Positions 22,533 through 34,995 of a DNA stretch of 64,000 nucleotides are shown in pieces (the stretch's first letter is position 1; each line of letters opens with the position of its first letter). Source of the stretch: Hansfordia pulvinata (Eukaryota > Ascomycota > Sordariomycetes > Xylariales); contig BJKQ01000012.1 of NCBI GenBank assembly GCA_006538405.1, positions 159,001 to 223,000 on the forward strand. The letters are read 5' to 3'. The translations under genes and the position numbers were made by a program. The notes below the pieces were generated by a model. It had not been told where the DNA came from, made no database searches, and saw only the letters and a list, made by a program, of their open reading frames with translations.

Positions 22533-24289
22533 GGGTCGGGGGCGGCAGACAGCGCAGGATAGGACCTCACTGGCGGAGGTGACTTTTTTGTACATTGGGT
22601 ATATCTGTATATAACGACGTCAACGGTCTGAGGCGGTTGTATAAAGCTAGGGCAAGGCGCTGGAGCCGGGTTATTTTCTACACACGTGTATCATATACAA
22701 CATTTGGATTTGACATCGTTGAATATTTACTCGGGGTACAAAGGCATAAATAAACATACATGTATCACACCGCTCAGTGCCTGTTTCTTCATAGTGTATT
22801 GGCGAGTGAACCCCCCCCATGGTTTACTGCAATCGCAGCTTGTGTCTTTTCCAAAGTCTTACTGCTGAGGCATGCAGCGGCGGCGGCACGCAGCGGCGTG
22901 TGAGGGAGCATAGAATGGCCACCAGCTGAGGGAGGCGGCGGTCGCAAAGGTGGTGCGTGGAGCCGGGCCAGTGGCGAGGCAGAAGCGGCGCTGAGGATTG
23001 CAAAGGAAGAGGAACGCCGGGGTCGTTCAGTTGGGGCACGCGCTGCAGCCCAAGAGGCAGTCGAAATCGCCACTCATCAGTGACCTCGGCCGTCAGGTGA
23101 GAGAGTGAGTCAGCGCATCTCCTTGCGCCGGCCAAAGCACACAATGGCGGCGGCGGCAACGGGCCGAGTCACTCCGGAGCCGCCCGGAGGCTGGATGTCG
23201 GAGGGTCGGATGGTCCGACTGTCCGGAGCGGACGGTGAGCGGCGGCCGGTGCGGGCGGGCGCCGAGACCGCGCAACGGGGGTCAGCATCCAATCACGATG
23301 GCTTCAATGGCCAATACCTAGCGGTAAGGGGCACCGAGTTCACGCAAGGTTCGATTGAACCATTGCATCGAATCTTTACATCGATGAAACTGCATCGGAT
23401 CAAAGCACGCCCCAGCGCTGGACAGAACTCTGACGCGACACATTGGACCCTTGACGTTCTTCTAGGGATCAATCACAGGGATCTTAAAGTTCAATCGCAG
23501 GTAGCTGCAAGTAGCACTGTCAGACCTGCATTACTCGGTTAAATGCCTATCTCGCCACTAACCTACCGGAACGACCGCGATAAGGCAAGAAAAGAACACT
23601 GACGTACTCCGTATCTGGATGTACTGGATGCAGGGCAGTCGCGGCGGCGCTGCCCCTCCACTTTCCATTGTAGAGGGTTGCCCGTTGTGGAGAAGACAGC
23701 CCCCCGAGTCCGGTGTCGTAGAGGGGCACCGAGGACCTGCGGGGCAGTTTTTTTCGAGCATGGCATTCAACACGGCGAACAGGCATCGGGTGCTGCACGG
23801 CAGTCAGGAGCAACCAGTCAATCATATGGCAGCCAATGCAAGGCCCTGATAATGATCAAAGCAAATGCTAGCTGGGTTCGGGGTGGAACACTTCCTAGGT
23901 TCCCTTTTTCCGAGTCACGCCCCCAAGCGGTGACAGCCGTCTGCTGCCCGCGCCCGCGCCCTCGTCCGGACCGGCGCCGCCGACTTATAGACATGCCTGT
24001 ACTTGAGCCAGCCTCGCGCGTGTGGTGACTCAGAGACGCCAATTGGAGGAGGGGCGCCACCCCACGTACCTCGCTGTACCCGCCCTACATATACGTCCCC
24101 GGGCACTGCAGTCTTCATCTCCCAAACTCGACGACATCACCACCACTGCTGCCGCCATTTTTCGACATCTGCCTCTCCGAGCCCGAATACCCATCGCCAG
24201 ACTGCGCCCGCATACTTACTTCTTGATCCCGGCCGCTCGCCCTCTCCACCGCTCGCCCCGATCTCCCCCCTTCCACCGTCCCGCCCAAC
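22533..24289. other. intergenic region upstream of tryptophan synthase
   Basis: 1.75 kb without a recognisable gene. It contains AT-rich sequence at 22590-22750 (3' flank of the GH76 gene), an inverted GGTTCGATTGAACC near 23348, and two CPC1/GCN4-type motifs close to the tryptophan synthase start. Confidence 0.45.
23912..24032. promoter_or_regulatory. two CPC1/GCN4-type sites upstream of tryptophan synthase
   Basis: A perfect TGACTCA lies at 24026-24032, about 260 bases before the ATG. A half-consensus GAGTCA (TGACTC on the other strand) lies at 23912-23917. In ascomycetes these are binding sites for the bZIP activator CPC1/GCN4 of cross-pathway amino-acid control, which is known to regulate tryptophan genes. 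Binding here is inferred from sequence and position. Confidence 0.6.
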
Positions 24290-26662
24290 ATGGAGGGCCT
24301 CAAGAAGGCATTCCAGCGGACCAAGGCCGAGAACCGAGTATGTTGGACCTCTCGACGAAAAGTCCTTCTCGTCATACGAGTCCTCGCAACCAGGACGTCT
24401 TTTTGCTGACTTTCCTTTCCCTCCAGGCCGCTCTCGTCACCTACATCACCGCCGGCTACCCCAACCCCGATGACACCCCCGACATTATGCTCGGCCTGCA
24501 GAGAGGCGGTGCCGGTATGTAGTGATTGCCCCTTTTATGCGGTCGCCCGCTCACACGCGCCCTTTCCGCAGACGTTATCGAGTTGGGGATTCCCTTCACA
24601 GACCCCATCGCCGACGGCCCCACGATTCAGACCGCAAACACTCGAGCGCTCCAGAACGGCGTCACCATCAAGTCCACCCTCGAGATGGTCCGCTCGGCCC
24701 GCGCCCGCGGCTGCACCGTCCCCGTCCTGCTCATGGGCTACTACAACCCCCTGCTGAGATACGGCGAGGATGCCCTGCTGCGAGACTGCTGTGACGCCGG
24801 CGTCAACGGCTTCATCATCTGCGACCTGCCCCCCCAGGAGGCCGTCTCCTTCCGCAAGCTCTGCAGCCGGGGCGGCCTGTCCTATGTGCCCCTCATCGCC
24901 CCCTCCACCTCCGACGCCCGCATGCGTATTCTCTGTGCCCTCGCCGACTCCTTCATTTACGTCGTTTCTCGCATGGGCGTCACCGGCGCTCAGGGCACCC
25001 TCAACGCCAACCTGCCCGACCTCGTTGCCGCTGTCAAGAAGTACAGCGGTGACAAGCCTGCCGCCGTCGGCTTCGGCGTCTCCACCCGCGAACACTTCCA
25101 GTCCGTTGCCACCGTCGCCGATGGCGTCGTCATTGGCTCTCAGATCATTACCACTGTGGCAAACGCACAGCCCGGGACCTGCGGGAAGTCGGTTGAGGAG
25201 TACTGCGCCGCCGTTTCTGGCCGCAGCGCACCTGTGGGTGCTGACAACACCCGCGAGGTCGGTGTTGTCGAGGCTATCAGCGCTGCCAAGGAGCCCAGCG
25301 GCGACAACGTCACTGTCAGTGGTGTCATCTCGGACGCCGACACGGACGATGCCGACCTCGTCGCCCAGCTCGCTGCGTACCACGGCAAGATCCCCGACCG
25401 GTTTGGCGAGTTCGGTGGCCAGTACGTTCCCGAGTCTCTCATGGACTGTCTGTCGCAGCTCGAGGATGGCTTCAACGCGCTCAACAACGACCCCGCTTTC
25501 TGGGAAGAATACCGCTCCTACTACCCCTGGATGGGACGCCCAGGCCAGCTGCACCTGGCTGAGCGCCTGACGGAACACGCAGGCGGAGCCAACATCTGGC
25601 TGAAGAGAGAGGACCTCAACCACACGGGTTCTCACAAGATCAACAACGCGCTGGGCCAACTCCTGTTGGCGAAGAGGCTGGGAAAGACCAAGATTATTGC
25701 CGAGACGGGCGCGGGCCAGCATGGCGTCGCCACGGCCACGGTTTGTGCCAAGTTCGGCATGGAGTGCACTGTCTTTATGGGTGCCGTAAGTCTTTCCTGA
25801 ACAGCATCCCCAGCTGACTCTATCGTGACAATGGTTCGCTAACATTCCTGTGCAATAGGAGGACGTGCGTCGTCAAGCGCTGAACGTTTTTCGCATGCGC
25901 CTGCTCGGCGCCAAGGTCATCGCCGTCGAGGCCGGCAGCAAAACATTGCGTGATGCCGTTAACGAGGCCTTGAGGTACTGGGTCATGAACCTGGACGACA
26001 CCCACTACATTATCGGATCTGCTATCGGACCTCACCCCTTCCCTACGATTGTCCGCACCTTCCAGTCGGTGATTGGCGACGAGACCAAGGCCCAGATGCT
26101 GGAGAAGCGCGGCAAGTTGCCCGATGCTGTCGTCGCCTGTGTCGGCGGAGGCAGCAACGCCACCGGCATGTTCTTCCCGTTCTCCGAGGACAAGTCCGTG
26201 AGGCTGCTGGGTGTTGAGGCTGGTGGCGATGGCGTTGACACCAAGCGTCACGCTGCGACGCTGGGCGGTGGATCCAAGGGTGTCCTCCACGGCGTTCGCA
26301 CGTACATCCTTCAAAACGAGGATGGCCAGATCCAGGACACGCACTCCGTCTCGGCCGGCTTGGACTACCCCGGTGTCGGCCCGGAGCTGGCCGCCTGGAA
26401 GGACTCGAACCGCGCCACCTTTGTCTCGGCCACAGACGCTCAAGCTTTCGAGGGCTTCAGGATCATCAGCCAGCTCGAAGGCATTATTCCCGCCCTCGAG
26501 ACCGCACACGGTATCTATCAGGCTCTGGAGCTTGCTAAGACCATGAAGAAGGACGAGGATCTCGTCATCTGCTTGAGTGGCCGCGGCGACAAGGATGTTC
26601 AAAGCGTGGCTGACGAGCTCCCGAGACTGGGCCCCAAGATTGGCTGGGACTTGAGGTTTTAA
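24290..26662 (+). CDS. TRP5: bifunctional tryptophan synthase (alpha-beta fusion), 4 exons
   Basis: Exons 24290-24337, 24427-24514, 24572-25785 and 25859-26662 give 717 residues, matching fungal fused enzymes (about 710). Exon 1 encodes [16 protein letters not shown]. The alpha part follows: [40 protein letters not shown], and [11 protein letters not shown] linker precedes the beta part ([19 protein letters not shown]). The PLP lysine is Lys401 in [14 protein letters not shown], and the phosphate-binding loop is [12 protein letters not shown]. It converts indole-3-glycerol phosphate and serine to tryptophan in the cytosol. All three introns keep frame and have GTATGT or GTAAGT donors. The Neurospora name is trp-3. 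TGACTCA upstream suggests cross-pathway control. Confidence 0.97.
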
Positions 26663-27588
26663 GCTGACCAATCCATTTTGCTTGAATCGGCATTGCTAAA
26701 GAAGTGTGCCGTCTTCTTGGTGCATCCGTCTTGATAATAAAAATGGTCGGTGACGGCTGAAGCTGCACAACAGCAGGGAAGGCGTAAAAGGATCTGGGTT
26801 GGAAGAGGACAAAAAATGTTTTCATCATGTTCTAAGTCATGTGCTACCTGCACCATAAAACTTCAAAGTTGGCCAGCTATTGAATAGAATACTGCATTGA
26901 GCCTGAACTTGACCCTGAGTGAGGTGTGGTGGGTAGTGGTGCCCGAGGATGCATCAATATAGTGACCATCTCACGAAACGACGAAACGATAGCTTCAGCA
27001 GCATACCTACCTTACCTAGTCCGCTGGAAGACCTACTCCTCAAGTACTTAACACAGCCCTTGTGGCCAAGTCAGCCCGGCTCTCTCTTCGCCGTTAGAAG
27101 TTTCAAGCATCCGAGGTTACTCGCCGACCTGCGTGCCTGTAATGATGTCCAGATTACAGTATCGATAAGACGCTGCGACTACCGGTAGCCTGCGCAGCAT
27201 CGATTCATACATATTCATAGCTCCAATTCGAACCGAGAGGGAAAGTCGGCTTAAGCTGGGTCTTCCCGCTAATATGAGCTGGAGAAAGGGAACGCCATCA
27301 AAACGCCACGCCGACCTATCTGCCATTAGCAAGCCCACCATAGCTGAGGTGTCGTTCGTTAGTTGTCAAAAATAGCTCGACGAGTTTCACGTCACGTATC
27401 CAATATCCAATGTACGCAGATGGTATTGTAGATTGGTTTGTGGCCCAGAGTATCGAGACAGAGGGAACGCTAGAAGTACATGCAGATGTACAGGGGATAA
27501 GTACATTGGCGTGGGAGCAGCGGCACCCATCTTTCACATCAGTATACCGAGGACAACTCGCTCGGGTCTTACTGTCTCTCTTTCTCTC
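26663..27588. other. convergent intergenic region
   Basis: About 920 bases between tryptophan synthase (+) and the bL28m gene (-). No ORF resembles a protein; nothing else is recognised. Confidence 0.45.
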
Positions 27589-28350
27589 TCATGACCTGGA
27601 CTGGGGCGCCGCCGGCGTCTCTTCGGCCTCGCCCAGAACGAACTCCTCCTCGCGCTCAATCATGCCGTCCACCTCGGCGACGGCGTCGCGGAGGCGCTGG
27701 GCATCGGGGCCATTGTTGTCGATGCCGAACTCGTGGGCGATGGCAGCCTCGAGGGCCTCGGCGGTGGCGGCGTCGATGGCGGGCTCCGCCTTGGGGGGCA
27801 GGCCGAGCTCCTCGCGCTCCCGGGCGAAGCGCTCCTGGATGCGGGGGCTCTGGATGAGCTTCCAGCGCAGGGCCCAGCCGGCGGGGCCGAGCTCGCGCAG
27901 GCGGGCGGCCTTGGAGCCGAGCAGGTACTCGTCGATGCCGCCGAGCTTGTCGACGGTGCGCAGGACGCGGACGGTCAGGCGGGTGCGGATGAAGGACTGC
28001 AGGCCGACGCTCCAGAGGCGCTTGGTCTTGCGGTTGGGCAGCCAGGAGACGCGGGACTTGCGGTCGTACTTTTTGCTGATGGTGTTGCCGAAGCGGATCT
28101 TGGCGCCGCCGTAGAGGCCCCTGTTGGCCTGCTTGTAGGTTCTGAACTCGCCGTAGGGGTACTCGGGAACGGCGTCCTTGGGGACGGTCAGGTAGGAGGG
28201 CGTCTGGCGGGCCAGCGGCGAGGAGGTGGAGAAGGCAGCCGCGGCGCAGGGCGTTGCTATCCTCGAGGGAGCCGTGGCAGAGCCATTGAGGGCTGTTCGG
28301 CTGGCAAGGCGGGCAGGTGAGGCGACGAGACGCCCCAGGGCCGGCGGCAT
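27589..28350 (-). CDS. MRPL24: mitochondrial large-subunit ribosomal protein bL28m (yeast Mrpl24)
   Basis: 253 residues, single exon. The N-terminus (about residues 1-45) is Arg/Ala/Ser-rich without acidic residues, a mitochondrial presequence. The L28 core follows: RTYKQANRGLYGGAKIRFGN, then ISKKYDRKSRVSWLPNRKTK and LWSVGLQSFIRTRLTVRVLR, with the conserved basic strands that bind 23S rRNA. A fungal C-terminal extension is acidic (EREEEFVLGEAEETP). The bacterial protein is about 78 residues; the extra length is normal for fungal mitochondria. Function: structural component of the mitochondrial 54S subunit. Confidence 0.92.
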   Translation of the reverse strand: MPPALGRLVASPARLASRTALNGSATAPSRIATPCAAAAFSTSSPLARQTPSYLTVPKDAVPEYPYGEFRTYKQANRGLYGGAKIRFGNTISKKYDRKSRVSWLPNRKTKRLWSVGLQSFIRTRLTVRVLRTVDKLGGIDEYLLGSKAARLRELGPAGWALRWKLIQSPRIQERFAREREELGLPPKAEPAIDAATAEALEAAIAHEFGIDNNGPDAQRLRDAVAEVDGMIEREEEFVLGEAEETPAAPQSRS

Positions 28351-29313
28351 GGCGGGCGCTCTGACGCGGGAATCGGCGTCGCGTTAGGTCTGGCGAGAAA
28401 GACGAACGGCAGGGGTCGCGGGCGTGGAAGTGGAAGTGGACGTCGGAAAGGGAGTTGTGGCGTCACAGCTGTGAAGGGGTGAGGTTGGTGATGGCTGGCG
28501 CGCGTGGTTGCACGTGGATTGGGCCTGAGGTTGAGGGTGAGCCAAAAGAATTTTGGAGCCGCGATTCGGCTGCTGTCGACCCTTGGGCTTTCGAGTCTTT
28601 GCCTTGCCTCCACCGTACGAGTACCCGCACCTGTGACGGCGGACAAAAAGATACGAGTACCTACCAGTTCCTCGTACGCAGGTATCCGTGCACGCGCACT
28701 GGGCCGCTTTGCCCGATCTGGCGAGACAGGGCCCCATAAATTCCGGCATGGCAAGAGCTACAGCGATACTGAAGCTTGGGAAGTCGCGACCGGGCAGGCG
28801 TGTACTGTGTACGAGCACCCGGCCGGCATCCATTGCTCTAAATGAGAGAGGCGCGACTTCGAAGCGCTGCGCTGTGCTGCCCCACGACGACGCGGGGTTG
28901 AGGCCATAGTCAGAGCCAACGAACTTCCTCTCCTCTTCCTTCACGCATATCCGCACTCACGTGTAAGCATCGCTGCTTGACATGTGCAGCCCAACTATCC
29001 ACATCACCAGTGGCGCCCGTCGATGCCACCGCTTCATGCAGCAATGACGTTTAAGCTGCCGAGCCCCTGAGTTTCAATCCGGACGGTCGACTACCGATCT
29101 GTACGACGACCAAAGCCGCACCCTCACCTGGGCAGGTTCTCGAGACCACAGGCCAAGACGGTGTCGCTCCGAGAATCAGACGATCCGGATCCGCGTGGTC
29201 CGCCCACCGTCCACCGTTGACCGCCTTCATCACCCCACGCCCGTTTGGTTCCTCGCCCCCTCCACTGCCAGCGCCTTTGCGCAGCTCTGCCGAATCACGA
29301 CCAGCTCGGCACG
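28351..29313. other. divergent promoter region
   Basis: About 960 bases between bL28m (-) and the coiled-coil gene (+). It carries GTACGAGTACC-type motifs at about 28615 and 28652 and a related CTCGTACG at 28671. No gene is seen. Confidence 0.45.
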
Positions 29314-30621
29314 ATGCTTCCCCCAATCGACGACGCCGTCCTGGCCGAAAACCCGGACTTTGCTGCGGTCTACAAGAAAATCACCACCGTTCTCCTCAAC
29401 CCTGACGCCTCCACCCGTCGCAGCCCCGACGTAAACAGCCGCCATGCCGTACGCGAGGTCAGTGGCCCCGTTCTACGTACCTTAAGGAACAAAGCTGCTA
29501 GAACCGCTGCTGTGCTCGCCCGCTTCCCTCTCTGCGATGACCTCGATGCGGACCGATCTGACAGTGCGCCATGTAGCAACTCCAACAGCACCGCCTGCGC
29601 GTGACGCGTCGCCAACTCCTCCGTCAGGCCCTCGCCTCTACGGCCTCTGCTTCGTCCTCGGCGCCAGCGGCCGCGCCCTCGGCGGCCGATGGGCTGCTCC
29701 GACCCGGCGCCAAAGCCCAGCCGCATCGGCGCAACCGCTCTTCAGTTTCTCTGTCGACCAACACGGCGGTAGCCGGGACAGCCGCGACGCCGCTGCCCCC
29801 AGACCTGCTCGCCATCCTCGACCTCCTTCCTCCCTTTCTCGCCCACCCCGACGCCTTGGCCCCTGAACGCTTAGCCCTCATCCTCGCCTCCCCTCCGCTG
29901 TGCGCCCTACCCGCCCACTTTCCCCAGCTGCTGACCCTCGTGTCTGCCCGACTCGCCCGCCAGGCCAGCCAGTTGGCGCGCGCCGTCTTCCCGCGACCAA
30001 CCCCTCCTTCATCCACCGGTCCGTACCCTCGCTGCCCTCGGCCGCGTCGACCGCCCGGGACGCTGCCTCGGCCGCCCGAGCCGCTGCCGCTGCCGCCCGC
30101 CGCGAGGCCGCCTCCAGCCTCGCCGCGCTGCTCGCGGCCCGCGCCGAGGTACTCGCAGCACTCCTGCGCGCCCTCGAGGCCAAGCACGGCGTCGCGGCTC
30201 GTGGCACCGCGCTCGCCGCCGACGCCGCCGCCGCCCGCGCCGCCGCCTGGGCCCTCGCCGCCCGCGCTCTGCGCGCCGAGCTGCGCGCCCGCGTCTACCG
30301 AGCTCGGCCCGCGCCGCTCTCTCTTCCTACCGCGCCCACCTGGGCGGCGCCCGCATGCGCCTCATCGACGCCGCCCGCGTGCGCGAGGCCGAACTGCGCG
30401 ACTACGGCGTCCAGGTCGTGGCAGGCAGCCAAGGCGGCGGGGAGGCAGGCAATGACGACGGCGATCACGACGAAGGCGCAGATGGCTCGCGCGGAGAAGC
30501 CGCGCCCAGTGGGGCCAGCGGCAAGGAGCGCACGATGCGCGAGATGGCGCGCGTGTGGCGAGACATGGAGGCGCGGATGCGCGAAGTCGACGCCGACATG
30601 GCCAGGCTCGGTGTGGCCTGA
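29314..30621 (+). CDS. conserved hypothetical coiled-coil protein, with two apparent 1-nt frameshifts
   Basis: Exon 1 is 29314-29457 (MLPPIDDAVLAENPDFAAVY to HAVRE). A 119-nt intron (GTCAGT donor, TGTAG acceptor) leads to exon 2 at 29577 (QLQQHRLRVTRRQLLRQALA). The protein-like reading then changes frame twice, each time as if one base were missing: near 29991-29996 (before NPSFIHRSVPSLPS) and near 30297-30302 (before SYRAHLGGARMRLIDAARVR). It ends KERTMREMARVWRDMEARM with a stop at 30619-30621. The restored product would be about 395 residues, Ala-rich and mostly helical, with heptads in the middle. I do not recognise a named family. Role unknown; nothing suggests secretion or membrane location. 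Confidence 0.6.
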
Positions 30622-31050
30622 CCCCCATACGCATGTCGCATCGCACCAAGGGCCTGCGGAGTGTGAAGTAAGCAAAGGCATGCGGTTCAATAGGACCATA
30701 GGCCATCGTGCATTCGCTGGTGCTAGCTCGATCAAATGCCCCCGTCATTGCCCTGCCGTGATGCCGTGGGCGTGTAGATAGGTAGGTAGCAATGGACGGC
30801 ATCGCGACCACATCCAGCATCAAAAAAGAGCATACATGTATGGTTTTTTCGCTTCTTCACTGCGAGAGCAGCCTGAGGGAGGTATGCAGGATATCATTCA
30901 CGTCATGTTCAAATTGACTATATGGCTCTTTTTGTCTAAACAAATCGTACAGGGTGCTGTCTTAGTCCATGCCAAGTTCTGCGCAGCGGCAGTCGCCGGC
31001 ATCCTAAATAGCAACTCGACCGTGTCGTTTTTCTGTTGCGACATCAGAGT
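30622..31050. other. convergent intergenic region
   Basis: About 430 bases between the 3' ends of the coiled-coil and aspartate aminotransferase genes. AT-richer; no gene seen. Confidence 0.4.
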
Positions 31051-32800
31051 CTAGCCGGTGACCTTGAAGATGGCCTCGGCAAGGCGGCCGACGTTGTCGG
31101 TCGTGATTCCGGCAACGCTGATGCGGCCGTCCTTGGTGGCGTAGACGGAGTGCTCCTTGGCCAGGGCGTCCATCTTCTCGGCGCTCAGGCCGGTGTAGGC
31201 AAACATGCCGATCTGAGAGGTGATGTGGGACCAGTCGTGCTTGGAGCCCAGCTTCTCGAGGTTCTCCTTGAGGAGAGCGCGCATGGTGATGATGCGGTCG
31301 GCCATGTCCTTGACCTCACCCAGCCACTGCTTGTAGAGGGCAGGGTCGTTGAGGATGGCGGACGCGACGCGAGCACCGTGGACGGGGGGGTTGGAGTACA
31401 AGGGGCGCACGAGAATCTTGATCTGGGAGTCGATGCGCTTCTTCTCCTCGGCCGACGAGGCAACAATGGAGAAGGCACCAACACGCTCGCCGTAGAGACC
31501 CTATAAGTAGCTGGTTAGCTTTCGTTGGCGGCGGTGGAGGAAGATGGAGAGCTGTGCCGGCAGGTCACGTACCATGTTCTTGGCGAAGCTCTGGCAGAGG
31601 CAGAGCTCGTGGCCCTGCTCAACAAAGTAGCGGAGGGCAAAGGCGTCCTTGTCGGTGTCACCGCTGGCGAAGCCCTGGTAGGCCATGTCGAAGAAGGAGT
31701 AGTGGCCGTTGTCCTTGACGGCCTGGCTGATCTTAACCCACTGGTCCTGGGTGGGGTCGACGCCCGTGGGGTTGTGGGCGCAGGCGTGGAAAAGGAAGAT
31801 GCTGCCCTTGGGCGCGGCCTTGATGTCGGCGAGCATGCCCTCAAAGTCGAGGCCAATGGTGTTCTTGTCGTAGTAGCGGTACTGCTCGACGGCCAGGCCG
31901 GCATCGCTGAAGACGGCCTTGTGGTTGGCCCACGAGGGCGTGGGGATGTAGATCTTCTTGGCGCCGGGGTAGTGACGCTCGAGGAAGGCGGCGCCAATGC
32001 GCAGGGCGCCGGTGCCAGAGATCGTCTGGGTGATGGCGAGGCGTTCGAGGGCGGACGAGTCGGCGCCGTAGGCAAGCTTGGCGGCGGCCGAAGTGAACTC
32101 GGGCAGACCGGTGATGCCGGCGTACTCCTTGTTCAGCTTTGACGCGACGACCTTGTCCTCGGCCGCGCGGACCGAGGGCAGGACGTAGGGCTTGCCCTTG
32201 TCATCGCGGTAGGCACCGACACCTGGTGGAGGGGAGAGCAAGTCAGCTGGATCTGGCACCGATCAAGACCCATGGCAAGGGCCTGGCTGCCGTTGGAGGA
32301 TGGGTGGGGGTGGAGGGCTGCTTACCCAGGTTGATCTTCTTGTCGAACGAGTCGGCCTTGAAAGCCTCGGTGATACCCAGAATAGCCTGTATGGTTGATC
32401 AGATTGCGTTCGCCGACTTTTCCAGAGACATGGACTCGAATGCCTCAAGCCAATGGCAGACACATCGACGTTGCGGGGCGACACCACGCAGAGTGCGTGG
32501 ATTAATCTACTCACATCCTAGAGGTAAAAAATTCATGGTCAGCACCGAGTCAACCAGGCCATTTTCGCAGAGCGCGGTGAAAGAGCGGAACAGATGCCAG
32601 CAGAGATCAGAGACGTCTGCGAGGGGACAAACGGGCTCATGGGCGGAAGCGCAAGGGCCGGGTAGGAAGGGGGGGCTTACAGGAGGGCCCTGGGGCACGT
32701 TGGCAAAGGTCGAGCCGGCGCGGATGGCCTGGAAGGAGAGAGCTTTGGTGGCGCGGCGGGCGGCGACCTGGCGGGTCGCGAGACGGAGAGCGGGCAGCAT
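31051..32800 (-). CDS. AAT1: mitochondrial aspartate aminotransferase, 5 exons including a 3-nt exon
   Basis: Join of complement 32800-32681, 32517-32515, 32386-32326, 32222-31573 and 31500-31051, giving 427 residues. Exon 1 is a mitochondrial presequence ([20 protein letters not shown]) ending VPQGPP. Exon 2 is only GAT (Asp), flanked by CTCTAG and GTGAGT, and restores the conserved [14 protein letters not shown]. Exon 4 carries NPTGVDPT and the PLP lysine Lys276 in QSFAKNM; exon 5 continues [12 protein letters not shown] and has the substrate-binding arginine context [17 protein letters not shown]. It catalyses aspartate + 2-oxoglutarate <-> oxaloacetate + glutamate in the matrix and serves the malate-aspartate shuttle. 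All phases match. The family assignment is secure. Confidence 0.95.
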
Positions 32801-34995
32801 GATGGAAGACGGTCGACGGTCGAGGCGGGCGAGGTGGCAGGCCGACAGATGGGGATGGTGGGAGGTGTGGGAAGAAGCAGGAGGGCCCAGCTTGCGATGA
32901 TGTGCGAGGACGAGGTGCAACCAACCTGGTAGGCGGTTTGAGTCCGAGGACGGGGCAGAGCCTGGAGCTCTCTCACCTGGCCTTGGGGCAGGACCCACCG
33001 ACGGCGACGGCGGCGGAGGCGAAAATGGCCGCGACAGCGTTGCAGTAGTCGCGTGATTGGCCACAAATCGGCGGAATGCGGACCTCGTGCAAGACGGAGA
33101 CCCCAGACTGTTTGTTTTCCCCGTAGCCAGCCCCAAGCACCCCAGTCTTCCGTGAAAGCGGAGAATACTTGAGATCTACGTACTGTAGCTGCGCCTCTTG
33201 GTCACGATCTAACCACTTCCTCGGATTAATGTACATTTATGAGAAGTACTCAGGGCTGTCTTTGCCGGCCTCGGACGAGTATCCGTACCTAACGTTCTAC
33301 TAATAAGACAGGAAATGACGCAATACGGATACGCGCATGTTCCGTTTATACCTTCAAGCTCAGTCCCACCAGCCGCGGTGAGTCCATGCCACGCACGAGG
33401 CCTGCCCCAAGGCGTTACGACTTTACATATAGGTACCTTCCCCAGGAGTACGAGTATTCCCGTCGTGGCCATTCGGATTCCGTTCGAAAGTAGCTTGAAC
33501 CGTAAAAGTGTCTCACTCGCAAGTGATACAACCTGTTGTCGAGCCGGACGACAGATGCCCGAGCAGACGCTACGGAAACGGCATGCTGTGCTCCGTTCGC
33601 GAGTCAGAAGTACCAAAGTTCTCCCGCCTTACGTACTCGTACATCCATGGACCTGATCTTCTACCTAAGTTCCTTACCTTATGTAAGGGACTCGCATCAG
33701 ATCCAGTGGTGCTTGTTACTCGTGTGTCGGGTAACGAGGTAACAGCATCACACCCGTCTCATGATCGAAGCCACCTTTATAATAAATAAATGAAGGAAAC
33801 AGATGTGCAGTGACCGGCCTTGTAGGATTGTTGGATCGGCACAGAGTCCGATGCCACCACGTGGTCTGCGCGTCTCAGTTGGCCTGAGGCTTTGTCTGTT
33901 CAACCTCACGTAACAACAATTCCATGAGCGTGACAGCAGTCATTCATTAGTGCCTTCAAGATCCCATGGCCAGCTATCGCGCAGGTTCTGCTGTGTAAGC
34001 TACATGTAAAGGCGAAGTGTATCCAGACACGATGGGACAAGACATCTGCGTGAGTGAGAAGAGAAAGACAGGTGCCTCAACAAATATGTGGGTAAACTGG
34101 TAAAGTGGTTGAAGTTGAAGCAAGTAGTACCAGGTAGCCCAATCTGCCGCAGGTATTTTTCACTACAATTGCCGCTGATCGGCTCTTTAGGCCGCGAAAT
34201 GGATCACGACGGCTTCGGGACGTCGCCCCAGATACGCGGTCTCAGCCCCCCGTTGCCACCGCTCCCGACCCGATCTTGTTATCGACCACGCCGTCGCGTG
34301 GAGAGCGCTGATGTACATTTCGGCCGTTTGCCCGCTCCCTATTCCCACAGGCTCGCCTCTCGGGGCTCTCCTGGCGCCGACTAGCATGCCGTGAACGTGT
34401 CGTGGCTCGGGGGCATGGGGGCCACGGCCGGGCGATCGCCGTGGCAAGCGGCTGCTTCTCGCCACATAGAGATTGTGCTAAGCCCAAGACTGTCCAGTGT
34501 CAAGGCACGTGGATTTCAGGGGTGGGCCGTGCGCGACCTGACTTCGGTTCCCCCGTTGCCGCATGGTACAGGCTGGTGTACGAGGACTTGCAGACTTCAG
34601 ATGGTGGGCTTCTTTCGGGGAAACTCGCAACCCAGTCCGGGTTGGTCCTCTCGAGTACACCATCCATCATGTCCTCTGCGGGCACAGCAAAGTTTCCATG
34701 TCCTATTCCCGGCCGGCCAACACCTCGCGCTCTGTGGACCAGAAGGTAGGCAAATCGGGAGCCTGGATCCTAGGGCTCCCACAGGGGGCGCGAACTAACG
34801 TAGATAGCTTGAGCCTTCGAGGGACGGCGCCGTGGGACGAGGGCGAATGTGGCGAGAGGTTGAGATCTGTGATCTCTATACAGCCACCCTCAGATAGATT
34901 TTGGGCCTATCACGGCCCAAGTGGCCATCTCGGTCAACAGCAGGCAGCCGGACCCGGATGGTCAAGCAAAAGAGGAGGAATCCACTGCTTCATAG

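Noticed and set aside
21501..22595. 364-codon minus-strand frame
   Set aside because: Antisense of the GH76 gene; Val/Arg-rich shadow composition.
23340..23365. Inverted GGTTCGATTGAACC
   Set aside because: Short perfect palindrome, no tRNA structure and no downstream terminator context; probably chance.
24535..25845. 436-codon minus-strand frame
   Set aside because: Antisense of tryptophan synthase; long because of GC-rich third positions.
31525..32142. 205-codon plus-strand frame
   Set aside because: Antisense shadow of aspartate aminotransferase exon 4.
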